Below, one piece after another: positions 6,933 to 7,928 of a stretch of 7,928 nt of DNA. The stretch lies in the NCBI GenBank assembly GCA_003455715.1, contig DMQJ01000504.1, forward strand, positions 1 through 7,928. Direction: 5' to 3'. The notes under the pieces were generated by a model that did no database searches, had not been told where the DNA came from, and saw nothing but the letters and a program-made list of their open reading frames with translations. The number at the start of each line of letters is the position of its first letter. Position 1 is the first letter of the stretch. The translations under genes and the position numbers were made by a program. The stretch comes from Acidimicrobiaceae bacterium. GTDB lineage: Bacteria; Actinomycetota; Acidimicrobiia; Acidimicrobiales; Ilumatobacteraceae.

Positions 6933-7729
6933 CCGCGTCGGCACCCCACCCGCAGCCGCTCGCTGGCCAGGTTGCGCTCGTCACTGGCGCGGGGAGCCCC
7001 ACCGGGATCGGCTTCGCAACCGCTCGTCTGCTGGCGCAACTGGGCGCCCACGTCGTGCTCTCGTCCACCACCAACCGGGTGCACGAACGTGTCGACGCGC
7101 TGCGCGGTGAGGGCCTCCTCGCCACGGGCGTGGAAGCCGATCTGATGGAGGCCGGGGCCGCCAATCGGGTGGTTGCCACGGCGATGGAGTCGAGCGGCCA
7201 CCTCGACGTGTGCGTGAACAATGCGGGCATGATCGCCGTCGGCGGCGAAATGGCCGACGCTGCGCTCACCGCCACCAGCGACGGCGTCTGGCGCGATGGC
7301 ATCGACCGCAACCTCACCACCTGTTTCGCCGTCACCCGGGCTGCCGCAGCGGCCATGCAACGCCACACGTATGGCCGCATCGTCAACGTTGCCAGCACGT
7401 CCGGCCCCGTCCAGGCATTCGTCGGCGATGTTGCCTACCACGCCGCGAAGGCGGGCATGCTCGGCTTCACCCGGGCCACCGCGCTGGAGTTGGGCGCGTT
7501 TGGTATCACGGTGAATGCCGTCGCCCCGGGCTGGATCGCCACCGGCTCACAGACCGACGCCGAACGCGAGGCCGGCGAACTCACCCCGTTGCGACGGTCC
7601 GGTACCCCCGAGGAGGTTGCGGCCGCCATCGCCTTCCTCGCCTCGCCAGCAGCGAGCTACATCACCGGCCAACTGCTCGTGGTCGACGGCGGCAACGCGC
7701 TCCCCGAGAACCGGGCGTGGACGCCATGA
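6929..7729 (+). CDS. SDR family NAD(P)-dependent oxidoreductase
   Basis: This 266-residue classical short-chain dehydrogenase/reductase would interconvert an alcohol and a ketone using NAD(P)(H). The nucleotide site is [10 protein letters not shown] (19-28), which is two residues longer than the standard TGxxxGxG, a variant seen in some 3-oxoacyl-ACP-reductase-like enzymes. NNAG is at 97-100. The catalytic set is Asn128, Ser156, Tyr170 and Lys174 (YHAAK). AVAPGWIAT (197-205) and the C-terminal [16 protein letters not shown] (243-258) are typical. No Arg or Asp that clearly decides NADP versus NAD could be assigned. The start is set by the ATGA overlap with the aminotransferase, so the two are probably translated together and may act on the same pathway, for example on a keto acid and its hydroxy form. 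That link is inference. Confidence 0.9.
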   Translation: MTASAPHPQPLAGQVALVTGAGSPTGIGFATARLLAQLGAHVVLSSTTNRVHERVDALRGEGLLATGVEADLMEAGAANRVVATAMESSGHLDVCVNNAGMIAVGGEMADAALTATSDGVWRDGIDRNLTTCFAVTRAAAAAMQRHTYGRIVNVASTSGPVQAFVGDVAYHAAKAGMLGFTRATALELGAFGITVNAVAPGWIATGSQTDAEREAGELTPLRRSGTPEEVAAAIAFLASPAASYITGQLLVVDGGNALPENRAWTP

Positions 7730-7928
7730 GTTCCGAGTCGTCACCGAAGGTTGCCCTGGTCACGGGCGCTGCTGGCGGCATCGGTGGTGCAACCGCTCGC
7801 CGTTTCGTGGCCGGCGGCTGGTCGGTCGCCGCGCTCGACCTCCGTCCCGCGGGCGTGGAGGGCGCAGTCGACATCACCGCCGACCTCGCCCGCGTCGACG
7901 ACTGTCGCCGCGCTGTGGCCGAGACGCT
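7726..7928 (+). CDS. Second SDR family oxidoreductase (partial, 3' end beyond window)
   Basis: The first 67 codons of another short-chain dehydrogenase/reductase are present before the right edge. [20 protein letters not shown] (8-27) gives the standard TGxxxGxG cofactor site. AALDLRP (35-41) puts Asp38 at the end of the second strand, which usually favours NAD(H) over NADP(H). The catalytic residues lie outside the window. It starts four bases inside the previous gene (ATGA), so it belongs to the same operon. It differs in sequence from the preceding SDR, so it is not a simple recent tandem copy. Confidence 0.85.
   Translation, partial: MSSESSPKVALVTGAAGGIGGATARRFVAGGWSVAALDLRPAGVEGAVDITADLARVDDCRRAVAET

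Noticed and set aside
5610..6944. A 444-codon minus-strand open frame.
   Set aside because: It is antisense to the aminotransferase, which has all its catalytic motifs; high GC leaves few stops in the opposite frame, and the product resembles nothing known.
6929..7928. The two adjacent SDR genes as a recent tandem duplication.
   Set aside because: Their cofactor motifs ([10 protein letters not shown] versus TGAAGGIG) and N-terminal regions differ clearly, so they are separate family members.

Overview
The window is GC-rich and densely coded, with GTG and TTG starts, promoters that look leaderless, and neighbouring genes joined by four-base stop/start overlaps. This style and the protein relatives point to an actinomycete. 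An Acidimicrobiia/Ilumatobacter-like lineage is a guess, not shown. No rRNA, tRNA, CRISPR array, insertion sequence or origin was seen.

Layout. (1) Positions 1-1252, minus strand: a MoxR/Mg-chelatase ChlI-like AAA+ ATPase whose C-terminus runs off the left edge. (2) A divergent control region of about 107 bp (1253-1359), with an AT-rich patch holding interleaved dyads beside the modA start. (3) Positions 1360-5528, plus strand: five genes linked by ATGA, GTGA, TTGA and ATGA overlaps. They are modA (molybdate-binding lipoprotein), modB (molybdate permease), an ABC ATPase, and two ABC-2 type (DrrB/DrrC-like) export permeases. (4) A 57-bp gap (5529-5585) with a good -35/-10 promoter whose spacer is filled by a 21-bp palindrome. 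(5) Positions 5586-7928, plus strand: a class III PLP aminotransferase with an atypical SGTEAN region, a complete SDR oxidoreductase and the start of a second SDR, also joined by ATGA overlaps.

The most striking item is the ABC ATPase at 2969-3895. Its first ~38 residues, up to and including Walker A, read like ModC, the molybdate importer ATPase, and it sits in the modC slot, overlapping modB by four bases. Everything after Walker A reads like DrrA, the ATPase of drug/lipid exporters, and it is followed by the two export permeases. It looks as if a modABC operon and a drrABC operon were joined in frame at the near-identical Walker A DNA. ModAB is left without an ordinary ModC, and the exporter falls under the modA promoter. 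This could be a real recombination or deletion in the genome, or a chimeric join made during assembly. The sequence alone cannot decide.

How the genes may work together: ModA would capture molybdate outside the cell and pass it to ModB. The hybrid ATPase most probably powers the two export permeases, because its helical domain and C-terminus are DrrA-type. The aminotransferase and SDRs look like a small metabolic operon of unknown substrate, possibly under a repressor that binds the spacer palindrome.
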